A DNA stretch of 64,000 bases from Bradyrhizobium sp. CCGE-LA001 (GTDB taxonomy: Bacteria; Pseudomonadota; Alphaproteobacteria; Rhizobiales; Xanthobacteraceae). This document shows positions 24,272 to 32,472 of this stretch, piece after piece. Location: the NCBI RefSeq assembly GCF_000296215.2, contig NZ_CP013949.1, positions 2,535,501-2,599,500 on the forward strand, read 5' to 3'. The notes beneath the pieces were generated by a model. The model did no database searches, was not told the origin of the DNA, and saw nothing but the letters and a program-made list of their open reading frames with translations. Position 1 is the stretch's first letter, and every line of letters begins with the position of its first letter. Made by a program: the position numbers and the translations under genes.

Positions 24272-25159
24272 CTATCCCTCGTACTGATCCGGACCCATCG
24301 CCCACGATGCCTCATCGTGGCCGAACGCATAGTTCCGGTTGTTGATCGCCGGATTGCGGTTGACCATCGGCCGCATGAACATCGGGTGGGTGGCGCTGCG
24401 CACCTCGTGCTCCACGGTGAAGAGATGCCTGCCGCTGTCGAGCTCGACGATATCGCAGAACCGGTATTGGTATTGATTGTCCTCGCGGGTGATCAGGTCG
24501 CGCGCCAGCAGTTTGCGGTAGGGGCCGGAGAAGTCGGTTATGTACATCTGCACGTGGTGGCCGTCATAGTCGCCTTGCGGACGATCGGTCTCGCGAAATA
24601 GTAGGTGCTGGTCGCGGCCTGTCTTCACTGCGGCAACCTTCCCGTCGCCGTTCCGCAAATTCGCGGGCATGCCCATGATCTCAGGATAGAACGCGCAGAT
24701 GCCGGCGGCCGAGCCCACCGGCACGTCGAACTCGACATAGGGAATGCCGAGCGCGATGCGGCCGAAGCGCGCGGCATCCGGCTCGTAACAGCGCAGGCGG
24801 TTGCCCCAGGGGCAGATCGCCGCGACATGGTCGTTATGTTCGGCAAAGGCGAAGGCCGTGCCTTCGAGCTTCTTTGCGACCGACGACAGCCGCGCCAGCA
24901 GCGCCTCGCGGCCGGCGATGACCAGCCCGATGTGACCGCGCAGCACCTGAGGCCTGCCGCTCGGCAGATGAAATTGGCTGCGTCCGGCGTTGATCCACAT
25001 GTTGGTGTCGGACACCATCAGATAGGGATCGCGGGTGAGCCCGAGGCCGGTGACGTAGAACAGGGTGGCCAGCCGCTGGTCCGGGACCTGGATGTTGACG
25101 TGCTCAAAATGGATCGCGTTGCCGAGATCTTCTGCGGAGCGGTCGAACTGTTGCGGCAT
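24272..25159 (-). CDS. VOC/glyoxalase superfamily protein
   Basis: Protein of 295 residues with an N-terminal VOC module (FEHVNIQVPDQRLATLFYVT, residues about 18-130) and a second VOC-like half (IPYVEFDVPVGSAAGICAFY, about 150-250). It ends with a conserved-looking C-terminus HPMFMRPMVNRNPAI. The frame continues upstream far past ATG 25159, but that part is antisense to the CoA-transferase gene and is rejected. The start MPQQFDRSAEDLG is the natural one. Some metal-ligand positions typical of dioxygenases (H-x-N, H) are present in the first half, but a clear second-half His/Glu set was not found, so the activity is unknown. It is divergent from the CoA-transferase at 25334. Confidence 0.78.
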   Translation of the reverse strand: MPQQFDRSAEDLGNAIHFEHVNIQVPDQRLATLFYVTGLGLTRDPYLMVSDTNMWINAGRSQFHLPSGRPQVLRGHIGLVIAGREALLARLSSVAKKLEGTAFAFAEHNDHVAAICPWGNRLRCYEPDAARFGRIALGIPYVEFDVPVGSAAGICAFYPEIMGMPANLRNGDGKVAAVKTGRDQHLLFRETDRPQGDYDGHHVQMYITDFSGPYRKLLARDLITREDNQYQYRFCDIVELDSGRHLFTVEHEVRSATHPMFMRPMVNRNPAINNRNYAFGHDEASWAMGPDQYEG

Positions 25160-25333
25160 GGTTGGGCGCTTCTCGCTGGGGGAGTGAAGGGCCCATACTA
25201 GAGCACAATTTCCGCCAGCCGAAACAGCCGGCCGATCACATCTCCAGCGCAGGTCATGATGCCTGCCATCCGCCTTGCCGTAACAGCAAGTCCCTGTAAT
25301 GTTGCGAGAACATAAGAACAAGGGAAGGGATCG

Positions 25334-26521
25334 ATGGGAGGAGTTCTGGAAGGCGTCCGCGTGCTCGATTTCGGGCGCTATATCGCAGGTCCCTATTGCG
25401 CGACCTTGCTGGCCGAATTCGGCGCCGAGGTCATTCGCGTCGAGAAGCGCGACGGCAGCGAGGACCGTTTCGTGGCGCCAGTGGGCGAGAACGGCGAGGG
25501 CGCGCTGTTCCTCCAGGTCAATCGCAACAAGAAATCCATCACGCTCGATCCGATGAAGGCGGAGGGGCAGGAGGTGATGCGCCGCCTGGTCGCGACTGCG
25601 GACGTGGTCGTCGCCAATCTGCCGCCGCAGACCCTGCGCGCGATGAAGCTCGACTACGAGTCGCTGAAGGCGATCAAGCCCGACATCATCCTGACCACTG
25701 CGACCGCGTTCGGCGGGCCGGGGCCCTGGTCCGACCGCGTCGGCTTCGACGGCGTCGGGCAGGTGATGTCGGGTGCGGTCTACATGACGGGCGCGGGCGA
25801 TCCGCCGTACCGTGCCGCGGTGAACTGGGTCGATTTCGGCACGGCGCTGCATTGCGCGTTCGGAACGCTGGCCGCGCTGATCGAGCGCGGCAAGTCCGGG
25901 CGCGGGCAGATCGTCGAGGGCGCCCTGCTCGCAACCGCTTTGTCCTTCACCAATGCCACGCTGATCGAGCAGGCCGTCATCAACATCAACCGCGTGCCCA
26001 CGGGCAATCTCGGCCAGACCTCGGCCCCGGCCGACATCTACCGCACCAAGGACGGCTGGGTGCTGTGCCAAGTCACGGGGAATCCACTGTTCAAGCGCTG
26101 GGCGAAGTTGATGGGCGAGGAGGAGTTTTGGCTGAACGACCCGCGCTTTGCCGACGACATCAGCCGCGGCAACAACGGCCCCGTCATCAGCGAGCGAATG
26201 GCGCGCTGGTGCGCCGAGCGGACCACGCAGGAGGCGGTCGACACGCTGGGCCAGGCGATGATCCCGACCGGGCCCGTCCTCAGCCCGCAACAGGCGCTGG
26301 ACCATCCGCACATCCGCGCCGCCGGATTCATGCAGGACGTCGATTATCCCGGCCTGCCGATGTCCGCGCCGGTCGCGCGCGCCGCCGTCCGCCTGTCGGA
26401 AACGCCGGGCGGGATCGCGACCCGGCCGCCGACGCTCGGCGAGCACACCGATCGCGTCCTGACCGAGCTCGGCTATGACGAGGCCGCGATCGCCGCGCTT
26501 CGGCAGGGCGGCGTGATCTAG
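25334..26521 (+). CDS. Class III CoA-transferase (CaiB/BaiF family)
   Basis: Second family III CoA-transferase of the window, 395 residues. It has the expected start GVRVLDFGRYIAGPYCATLL and AEVIRVEKRDGSEDRF. The aspartate in VNWVDFGTALHCAFG (about residue 166) fits the catalytic position. RGQIVEGALLATAL follows, and the C-terminal domain ends EAAIAALRQGGVI. ATG 25334 follows AAGGGAAGGG. It is only distantly similar to the enzyme at 5982. Divergent from a VOC protein and followed by a hairpin terminator, it seems to be a single-gene unit. The acyl donor and acceptor are unknown. Confidence 0.88.
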   Translation: MGGVLEGVRVLDFGRYIAGPYCATLLAEFGAEVIRVEKRDGSEDRFVAPVGENGEGALFLQVNRNKKSITLDPMKAEGQEVMRRLVATADVVVANLPPQTLRAMKLDYESLKAIKPDIILTTATAFGGPGPWSDRVGFDGVGQVMSGAVYMTGAGDPPYRAAVNWVDFGTALHCAFGTLAALIERGKSGRGQIVEGALLATALSFTNATLIEQAVININRVPTGNLGQTSAPADIYRTKDGWVLCQVTGNPLFKRWAKLMGEEEFWLNDPRFADDISRGNNGPVISERMARWCAERTTQEAVDTLGQAMIPTGPVLSPQQALDHPHIRAAGFMQDVDYPGLPMSAPVARAAVRLSETPGGIATRPPTLGEHTDRVLTELGYDEAAIAALRQGGVI

Positions 26522-26550
26522 CGCCGCCCGCCCCGGGACGGGGCGGCGCT
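26520..26550 (+). terminator. GC-rich hairpin after the CoA-transferase
   Basis: AGCGCCGCCC (26520-26529) and GGGCGGCGCT (26541-26550) form a perfect 10-bp stem immediately at the stop codon. There is no T-run after it, so termination strength is uncertain. Confidence 0.5.
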
Positions 26551-26666
26551 CTAGCGACGAAGGAGCATCTTGACAGCGCAACGGGCGTGAATATTTTTCC
26601 GCCCGGAAGATCGCTCTTCCGATATCGCGAAATCAAAAGGACCGTGAAAGACCGTCAGGAGTGACG

Positions 26667-26894
26667 ATGATGCTCGATCAGGATCTGGCCCGCATCCGTG
26701 CGCACCGCAACAACCTCCAGCGCTACCGGCGCCTGCTAAGGACGAAGCTGTCGGAGATCGAACGTCAGTTCATCGAACGTCGCCTCGCCGAGGAGCAGGC
26801 CGCACTCGACGCCCTCGCTGCCGATGTCTTCCCCGCCGCGTTCGTCCTTCCGAACATGCCGTCGGCATCCGCTGCAATGGGAGCGGAACGATGA
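26667..26894 (+). CDS. Small helical protein of unknown function (75 aa)
   Basis: Short, charged, largely helical protein (QDLARIRAHRNNLQRYRRLL, LSEIERQFIERRLAEEQAAL) with a hydrophobic tail FPAAFVLPNMPSAS. ATG 26667 follows CAGGAG (26655-26660) with six bases between; a GTG two codons earlier overlaps the site. It is translationally coupled to the next small gene (ATGA at 26891-26894). Both share an R-x-L-L-x-K/G-A-x-S/T-E-x-E-R-Q pattern, so they may be related. A TTGACA at 26570-26575 could be the -35 element. I do not recognise a function; small paired helical proteins of this kind occur in Bradyrhizobium. Confidence 0.7.
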   Translation: MMLDQDLARIRAHRNNLQRYRRLLRTKLSEIERQFIERRLAEEQAALDALAADVFPAAFVLPNMPSASAAMGAER

Positions 26895-27070
26895 GCGATG
26901 TCCGCAACCTGCTGATCCGCGGCAGCGAGAAGGTGATCGAGCACTATCGCGTGCTGCTGGCCGGCGCGAAGACCGAAAGCGAGCGCCAGCTTTATCGTAA
27001 CAGGATCGAACGCGAGCAGCGCCTGCTGGAAACGCTGCAAGGCGGCATCCCGCAGCGTTCGGCCGCTTGA
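26891..27070 (+). CDS. Small helical protein of unknown function (59 aa)
   Basis: A 59-residue frame starting at ATG 26891, overlapping the stop of the previous gene by four bases. Sequence landmarks are MSDVRNLLIRGSEKVIEHYR, ERQLYRNRIEREQRLLETLQ and the end GGIPQRSAA. It is almost entirely amphipathic helix. The overlap with the upstream gene and its protein-like composition support it as real. It resembles its neighbour in the central ERQ...RIEREQRLLE part, so the pair may form a complex or hetero-oligomer. The role is unknown. Confidence 0.7.
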   Translation: MSDVRNLLIRGSEKVIEHYRVLLAGAKTESERQLYRNRIEREQRLLETLQGGIPQRSAA

Positions 27071-27140
27071 GCGCACGCTTCGTCCTTCAGGATGAGGCTC
27101 AGCGGCCCTTCCACCGATCGATTGCTGCCGCGCGCTCCGT

Positions 27141-27183
27141 CCTCATCCTGAGGGCCCGCCGTAGGCGGGCGTCTCGAAGGATG
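27141..27183. repeat. Bradyrhizobium-type intergenic palindromic repeat
   Basis: The inner arms GCCCGCC/GGCGGGC flank GTA (27154-27170), and the outer arms CATCCT (27144-27149) and AGGATG (27178-27183) pair. A related partial copy (TCCTTCAGGATGAG) lies about 60 bp upstream near 27083-27096. I recall this CATCCTGAGG...CGTCTCGAAGGATG pattern as a dispersed repeat of Bradyrhizobium and relatives. Confidence 0.7.
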
Positions 27184-27210
27184 CGCGACGGGCGAACTGC
27201 CCGCCGCGCC

Positions 27211-27933
27211 TCACAGCAATTGCTTCAACGCCCGTGCATCGGCCGGCGCTGCGCTCTTCTGGTCGTTGTCGAAATAGACATAGACGTCGCAGCCCTGCCG
27301 CTTCCACGACTTGATGCGCCGCGCCCATTGCGTGAGCGTGGCCTTGGTGTAGTGCCCGTGATAGCGCCCGCCCGGGCCATGCCCGCGCACATAGACGAAA
27401 TCCGCCGTGCGCTTCCAGGGCGAGGGCGCATCGTGATGGTCGGACAGGCACAGCGAGATGTTCTCCTCGGCCAGCATTCGCAGGATGCGCGGCTGATACC
27501 AGCTCGGATGCCGGAATTCGAAGCTGTAACGCCGTTTCCTCGACAGCAGCTTGAAGAACGAGGCGAGCCGGTCGGCGTTCGCCTCGAATTGCGGCGGCAG
27601 CTGGAACAGGATCGGGCCGATCTTGCCGCCGAGCCGCGAGATGCGATCCTCCAGCAGCTCGAGGCTGTTGACGGAGCGATCCGACAGGCGCTTCCAATGC
27701 GTGATGAATTTCGACGCCTTCCAGGCGAAAACGAAGTCGCGGTCGGTCTGCTCCCGCCATCCCGTCACCGCCTCCGGCGTCGGCGTGCGGTAGAACACGC
27801 CGTTCAGTTCGGTGGTGTCGAACTGGTCAGCGTAGTAACGCAGCTGCTGCTTCAGCGGCAGGCCTTCAGGGAAGAACGGGCCCCGCCAGGAATCGTAGTG
27901 CCAGCCGGAGGTGCCGATCAGAACGCGCGCCAT
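27211..27933 (-). CDS. DUF72 domain protein (YecE-like)
   Basis: TIM-barrel-like DUF72 protein of 240 residues. Characteristic parts are the start RVLIGTSGWHYDSWRGPFFP, the FDTTELNGVFYRTPT strand, FAWKASKFITHWKRL, GPILFQLPPQF, FEFRHPSW, and the C-terminal VYFDNDQKSAAPADA. The family is widespread and its activity is not established; distant resemblance to xylose isomerase-like endonucleases has been noted for the fold. The ATG at 27933 overlaps the divergent start at 27932 by two bases, which is unusual and may mean that the neighbour begins later. A palindromic repeat lies just beyond its 3' end. Confidence 0.88.
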   Translation of the reverse strand: MARVLIGTSGWHYDSWRGPFFPEGLPLKQQLRYYADQFDTTELNGVFYRTPTPEAVTGWREQTDRDFVFAWKASKFITHWKRLSDRSVNSLELLEDRISRLGGKIGPILFQLPPQFEANADRLASFFKLLSRKRRYSFEFRHPSWYQPRILRMLAEENISLCLSDHHDAPSPWKRTADFVYVRGHGPGGRYHGHYTKATLTQWARRIKSWKRQGCDVYVYFDNDQKSAAPADARALKQLL

Positions 27934-28258
27934 GGGTCACGTGCCATCCATTGTCCTTTTGCCGGATGGGAACGTCCGTGCGGCCGATACGTTGCTCGTG
28001 AGCTTGATCAACGCAGGACCGGAACCGATGTACGCGCTGTTCGAAGGCAACAAGCAGATCGGCGATCCCTTTCCCACCGAGAAAGAGGTGTGGGAGGCCG
28101 CCTTGATCGAGGGTCTCGTGACCGACGTTCCCGTTGCGGACGAGGAAGGCGGCAGCCGCCTGCGGCCTGCCGGCTATCACGTCGCGCAGGTGGCCGAGCA
28201 TGTGGACGAGACGTTCGCGCCGCGGCCCGAATGGAAGTTGCCGCGCGAGATCTCCTAA
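27932..28258 (+). CDS. Conserved hypothetical protein (about 108 aa)
   Basis: Small soluble protein. It begins at ATG 27932 (MGHVPSIVL) or, avoiding overlap with the divergent DUF72 start, at GTG 27941 (VPSIVLLPDGNVRAADTLLV). The body LFEGNKQIGDPFPTEKEVWE and the end FAPRPEWKLPREIS look like a real protein, with no low complexity. No domain is recognised. It ends at 28258 and the convergent amidohydrolase ends at 28259, leaving no gap. Confidence 0.6.
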   Translation: MGHVPSIVLLPDGNVRAADTLLVSLINAGPEPMYALFEGNKQIGDPFPTEKEVWEAALIEGLVTDVPVADEEGGSRLRPAGYHVAQVAEHVDETFAPRPEWKLPREIS

Positions 28259-29407
28259 CTAGTTCGACGTCAGCGCCGTCTTGGCGACCTCGGCCATCCA
28301 GCCCGATGCCACCGGCAGGATCGCGTCATTGAAATCATAGCGTGGGCCGTGCAGCTCGGCGCCATCGCGCAACTCGCCGTTGCCTATCCAGACGAAGGCG
28401 CCGGGCCGCTGCTGGAGATAGAACGCGAAATCCTCACCGGCCATGCTGGGCGCGAGGTCGCGACGCACCGGAGCCTGCACCCTCTCCGCGGCGATGCGGG
28501 CGAGTTCCGCTTCGGCCGGCGTATTGACCACCACACCTACGCCCCAGACGATCTCGGGCGTGACCTTGACGCCGAAGCTGGTCGCAATCCCCGCGCAGGT
28601 GCGCTCGATCCCGTCGAAGATGATGTCCTTCACCGCGTCGCGATGGTACCGCAGCGTGCCGCGGAGGGTCACTCGCCCGGCGATCTGATTCGGCGCGGTG
28701 CCGCCTTCGATCGTGCACAGCGAGAGCACGGCGGTGTCGAGCGGATCGACGCCGCGCGAGGTGATCGATTGCAGCGCCACGATCAGATGGCCGGCCGCCA
28801 CCACTGGGTCACGCGTCAGATGCGGCATGCCGGCGTGCCCGGCATGACCCTCGATGGTGATGGTGATGCGCCCGCCCGAGGCCATGACGACGCCGTCATG
28901 CACCGCGATGGTGCCGGCGGCGAGGCCGGGCCAGTTGTGAAAGCCGAACACCCGCTCCATCGGGAAGCGATCGAACAGCCCGGCCGCGACCATGGCGCGC
29001 GAGCCGCCAAAGCCTTCCTCAGCCGGCTGGAAGATGAAGTCGACCGTGCCGCTCCAGTCGGTATCGCTGGCGAGCAGCGCTGCTGCGCCGAGCAGCGAAG
29101 CCGTGTGCCCGTCATGGCCGCAGGCGTGCATCACGCCTGCTGTCGTCGAGGCGTAGGGCAGGCCGGTATCCTCAAGGATCGGCAGCGCATCCATGTCGGC
29201 GCGCAGGCCGACCCGCCTCATCGCATGCCCGCGCGTCAACGTCGCGACGATGCCGTGCCCGCCGATGCTCGCCACGAAGGGAATGCCGAGCTCGGTGAGC
29301 CTGTCCTGCACGAAAGCGGCGGTAGCTTTTTCCTGCAGCGACAGCTCGGGATGCGCATGCAGGTGCTGGCGCCACTGGGTCAGTTTCTGGTGCAACTCGG
29401 GGGTCAA
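28259..29407 (-). CDS. M20 family amidohydrolase (hippurate hydrolase-like, M20D)
   Basis: Zinc-dependent amidohydrolase of 382 residues that would cleave N-acyl amino acids or similar amides. The M20D signatures are HAHPELSLQE near the N-terminus, the metal-binding HACGHDGH at about residues 95-102, the catalytic PAEEGFGGS segment, the lid/dimer domain (GHAGHAGMPH) and the final metal ligand region near SMAGEDFAFY. The fold is a catalytic domain with an inserted dimerisation domain (about 185-300). Substrate specificity (hippurate, acetyl- or indole-acetyl amino acids) cannot be read. It is separated from the next minus-strand gene by a palindromic repeat block. Confidence 0.88.
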   Translation of the reverse strand: MTPELHQKLTQWRQHLHAHPELSLQEKATAAFVQDRLTELGIPFVASIGGHGIVATLTRGHAMRRVGLRADMDALPILEDTGLPYASTTAGVMHACGHDGHTASLLGAAALLASDTDWSGTVDFIFQPAEEGFGGSRAMVAAGLFDRFPMERVFGFHNWPGLAAGTIAVHDGVVMASGGRITITIEGHAGHAGMPHLTRDPVVAAGHLIVALQSITSRGVDPLDTAVLSLCTIEGGTAPNQIAGRVTLRGTLRYHRDAVKDIIFDGIERTCAGIATSFGVKVTPEIVWGVGVVVNTPAEAELARIAAERVQAPVRRDLAPSMAGEDFAFYLQQRPGAFVWIGNGELRDGAELHGPRYDFNDAILPVASGWMAEVAKTALTSN

Positions 29408-29491
29408 GGTGGAGGCTCTTTCGGAAGATGTCGGTTGTCGCCACCATAGCGGAATAATCGCGCCTCATAGCAGCCAAGACGACGGTGAGCT

Positions 29492-29609
29492 CCCTCTCCC
29501 GCTTGCGGGAGAGGGCTGGGGAGAGGGTGCCGCCGCGATGGGATACTCCCCGTCCAGAAAGAACCCTCACCCGCGCCTTCGGCGCGACCTCTCCCGCAAG
29601 CGGGAGAGG
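29492..29609. repeat. Paired palindromic repeat block (CTCTCCCGC...GCGGGAGAG)
   Basis: CCCTCTCCCGC-TT-GCGGGAGAGGG (29492-29515) is a perfect 11-bp-arm palindrome. A second copy, CCTCTCCCGC-AA-GCGGGAGAGG (29588-29609), lies 72 bp further, with GCGCCTTCGGCGC between them. The two copies are inverted-type elements of a dispersed repeat that I recall as common between genes in Bradyrhizobium. It lies between two minus-strand genes and could also act as a transcription attenuator. Confidence 0.75.
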
Positions 29610-29621
29610 TAAGGCAGAGCC

Positions 29622-30710
29622 CTATCCCGCCAGCTTCGCCAAGCCGGCCCAGTCAAAACTGATGCCATGGCCCGGGCGGTCCGGCGCAAGCGCCATGCCG
29701 TCCTTCAGCACCAGGGGATGCTCGATATATGTGTCCAGCCCAAACCCATGCGCCTCCAGATACGACCGGTTCGGGCAGGCCGCGAGCAGGTGCACGGTGA
29801 TGTCGTGCGCGCCGTGGCTGGTGACGGGCAGGTTGAAGGCCTCCGCCAACCGCGCGATCTTCATGAAGGCGCTGACGCCGCCGCAATTGGTGACGTCGGG
29901 CTCGGGATAGGACACCGCGCCGCTGGCAATGTAGTTCTTGAACTCCCACAGCGAGCGCAGATTCTCCCCCGCCGCGATCGGCACGCCGCCGGCCTGCATG
30001 ATGCGTGCGTGGCCCGCGACATCGTCGGGAATGATCGGCTCCTCGAGCCAGGTGAGGTCGTAGGGGACGAAGGCACGGGCGGCCCGAATGGCCTCCTCCA
30101 CCGTCCACTTCATGTTGGCATCCGCCATCAGCGGAAAACCGTCGCCGAGATGCTGCCGCATCGCGGAGACTTTCGCGACGTCCACTTTCAAATCGGGCCG
30201 GCCGACTTTCATCTTGATGGCGCGAAATCCCTTGGCGAGATTGCCGTCGGTCTGCTTGAGCAGCGCATCGACCGAGAGATCGAGGTCGATGCCGCCGGCA
30301 TAGCATGGCACGCGCGAATCGAACCCGCCGAGCAGGCGGTACAGCGGCAGCTTGGCGCGCCGCGCCTTCAGGTCCCACAGCGCGATGTCGAGCGCGGAGA
30401 GCGCCAGCACGGTCGGCCCGCCGCGCCCGCCATAATGCAGCGCCCACCAGACGTGATGCCAGATCGCTTCGGTGTCCTCGGCCTCGCGCCCTTCCACCAG
30501 CGGCGCGATCTCGCGCTTGAGGATGTCGGCAGTCGCCCCGCCGTTGCGGCCCACCGTGTACGTATAGCCAACGCCTTCGGCGCCGTCGGCATCACGGATG
30601 CGACAGGTGATCAGCTCGAATGCGGTGATCTCGCCATGGGTGCTATCGGAGAGCGTGACGGGGAGGGGGATCCGATAGAGTCCGGTCTCGATATTCTCGA
30701 TGCGTGGCAT
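29622..30710 (-). CDS. Mandelate racemase/muconate lactonizing enzyme family protein
   Basis: Enolase-superfamily protein of 362 residues that would act on a carboxylate by proton abstraction next to the acid group, with Mg2+. The catalytic K-x-K lies in IKMKVG (about residues 165-170), the metal ligands in MADANMKWT (Asp), WLEEPI (Glu) and AAGENL (Glu), and a His-Asp pair in SHGAHDITVH. The N-terminal capping domain is complete. Presence of both K-x-K and the H-D pair resembles mandelate racemase-like sugar-acid dehydratases and racemases. The exact substrate is open. It is followed downstream by the palindromic repeat block. Confidence 0.87.
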   Translation of the reverse strand: MPRIENIETGLYRIPLPVTLSDSTHGEITAFELITCRIRDADGAEGVGYTYTVGRNGGATADILKREIAPLVEGREAEDTEAIWHHVWWALHYGGRGGPTVLALSALDIALWDLKARRAKLPLYRLLGGFDSRVPCYAGGIDLDLSVDALLKQTDGNLAKGFRAIKMKVGRPDLKVDVAKVSAMRQHLGDGFPLMADANMKWTVEEAIRAARAFVPYDLTWLEEPIIPDDVAGHARIMQAGGVPIAAGENLRSLWEFKNYIASGAVSYPEPDVTNCGGVSAFMKIARLAEAFNLPVTSHGAHDITVHLLAACPNRSYLEAHGFGLDTYIEHPLVLKDGMALAPDRPGHGISFDWAGLAKLAG

Positions 30711-30796
30711 TGTTCCTTCCTGCGTTCCTTCCTGCTGTTTTGTTGCAGGCTAGGACGATGCGCAGCGCCCGACAAGCGCGCGCCGCGCAAGGCACC

Positions 30797-32002
30797 TCAC
30801 CGCATCGTCGCGAGCTGCACCGCCAGCGCACAGGCGCGGTCGTATTCGTCGAGGTTGATCCACTCGTCGATCGTGTGCGCCTCGTTCTGGCCGGCGCCGA
30901 AGGTCACCGTCGGAATGCCGTGGCGGACCATCCAATTGGCGTCGAGGCCGCCATTGGCGGCGCGCACGTTCGGAGTGCCGCCCACGGCAGACACCGCCTC
31001 GATCGCACGTTTGACCACGGGCAGGCTCTCCTTCATGCGGAACGGATAATAGTCGGTCTCGGCCTTGAACTTGACCTTGCCGGACTTGCCTTGCGCGTTG
31101 GTCACCTTCTTGGCCGCCTTCTCGAACGCGGCCTTGTAGGCCTTGGTGATCTCCTTGAAGAATTTTCCGTCATGGCTGCGGCTCTCGCCGCGCACATGCA
31201 CGTAATCGGTGACCACATTGGTGGCATCGCCCGCCGGGCGGCCTTCGCCGCCGGTGACGGGGCCGACATTGCTGGTGCCTTGCCGCGCGCTCGCGCCCTT
31301 GCCCTTCACCACCTTGCCGAACCAGCCGCCGGCCTTCACCTCGGCGAGCGCGAGCGCCATGATCATGGTCGAGGAGATGCCGCGCTCGGGCGCGACGCCG
31401 GCATGCGAGGCGCGGCCGAAGATCTCGACGGTCCAGCGATCGGCGCCGACCGCGCCGATGACGACGTTGGAGGCCGAGCCGCCGTCATAGTTGAAGGCCA
31501 TCACCGGCGAGCCGAGCTCGTCCAGCTTGACATGGCGCGCGCCGTAGAGCCCGCTCTCCTCGCGCACGCAGAACAGCAGCGTGATCGGCGGATGGTCGAG
31601 CTTCTGCTTTTCGAGCTCGGCGGCCAACGTCACCAGCACGCCGCAGCCGCAGCGATTGTCGCCGCCGAGCGCAGTCTTCGCTTCATTGACGATCTTGCGG
31701 CCGGATTTCTTCGGCTTGGCGCCGGCGCAGAGCGGCACGGTGTCCATATGGGTCATGAACATGATGCGCGGCTGGTTGTGCAGCGCGCCGCGGCCGGGCA
31801 GGTCGACGATGAGGTTGCCGGTCTCGGTCGGCACGGGAATGCGGCTGTTGGCATCGTCGAGCCGGATCGCCTTCGCCGGCACGCCGCTCTCCTTCAGCGC
31901 GGCCGTGAGCTCACGCCCGATCGCCGCCTCCTGTCCGGTGACGCCTTCCACGGACAGGAAGCGCATGAGGCGATCGGTGGCAGCTTTGGTGTCGACAGGC
32001 AT
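30797..32002 (-). CDS. M20-family peptidase (PepT/tripeptidase-like)
   Basis: Zinc peptidase of about 401 residues. The metal-site motifs are THMDTVP (His-x-Asp, about residue 78), GGDNRCGCG (bridging Asp), CVREESG (catalytic Glu-Glu), NYDGGSAS (Asp) and EAHTIDEW (C-terminal His). An inserted domain contains GRASHAGVAPERG. The arrangement matches the PepT/M20B group, which removes N-terminal residues from small peptides. ATG 32002 (MPVDTKAATDRLMRFL) was chosen; the open frame upstream to 32221 is arginine-rich and lacks protein character. Confidence 0.83.
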   Translation of the reverse strand: MPVDTKAATDRLMRFLSVEGVTGQEAAIGRELTAALKESGVPAKAIRLDDANSRIPVPTETGNLIVDLPGRGALHNQPRIMFMTHMDTVPLCAGAKPKKSGRKIVNEAKTALGGDNRCGCGVLVTLAAELEKQKLDHPPITLLFCVREESGLYGARHVKLDELGSPVMAFNYDGGSASNVVIGAVGADRWTVEIFGRASHAGVAPERGISSTMIMALALAEVKAGGWFGKVVKGKGASARQGTSNVGPVTGGEGRPAGDATNVVTDYVHVRGESRSHDGKFFKEITKAYKAAFEKAAKKVTNAQGKSGKVKFKAETDYYPFRMKESLPVVKRAIEAVSAVGGTPNVRAANGGLDANWMVRHGIPTVTFGAGQNEAHTIDEWINLDEYDRACALAVQLATMR

Positions 32003-32190
32003 GGATCTCATTTCCCTTGATGCGATGCCTGTCAGCATCCCCCGCCGCACCCCGTTATGCAAGCTCGCCCCGACGCATGAGCGACGGCGCTGCGTTGCCG
32101 GGCGCGCATGGTCCCGATGCGGCGACGGCTGTCGCGATCTGCCGGCGCAAGCGCGTACCCGGCGGCGCGAATCGGTTGCTTCTGCGCTTT

Positions 32191-32472
32191 CTAATTTCTG
32201 CATTCCAAATTGTGTGAGCACACGTTCGATTGCTCGAGTTTGGAGAAATTTTCGGTCGCGACGAATACGAGAAACCCGAGCAGCACCATTGCGGCGATGT
32301 TCAAGCGCATGCTGGGGCCATTCGCAGCGCGGCGATCTTTCTCGAACTTCGAGAGATCGAGCATCCGAAGAACGTCGTCGGGCCGCACATCATCGGCCGG
32401 AGCTCCGCCGGTCTCTGATCGTTTTCGAAACGGTATGACATTTCCAAGATGGTCAGGCCGATCGGCTTTCAT
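32191..32472 (-). CDS. Small single-pass membrane protein of unknown function
   Basis: Protein of 93 residues starting at ATG 32472 behind GAGGCGC. The N-terminus is polar (MKADRPDHLGNVIPFRKRSE). The middle, RPDDVLRMLDLSKFEKDR, is a charged amphipathic helix. A single transmembrane helix (about NIAAMVLLGFLVFVATEN) follows, with a short tail holding two cysteines (SNVCSHNLEC). The N-terminal part up to the helix looks conserved rather than random, and the V-I-P-F-R pattern is common in small alphaproteobacterial proteins. The function is unknown. Confidence 0.6.
   Translation of the reverse strand: MKADRPDHLGNVIPFRKRSETGGAPADDVRPDDVLRMLDLSKFEKDRRAANGPSMRLNIAAMVLLGFLVFVATENFSKLEQSNVCSHNLECRN

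Noticed and set aside
25160..26581. Upstream extension of the minus-strand VOC protein frame (769 codons in all)
   Set aside because: The extra 474 codons are antisense to the CoA-transferase at 25334-26521. The natural start ATG 25159 gives a complete VOC protein.
27067..28332. Open frame of 421 codons on the plus strand
   Set aside because: It runs antisense to the DUF72 gene and out of frame through the next gene; Arg-rich with no domain.
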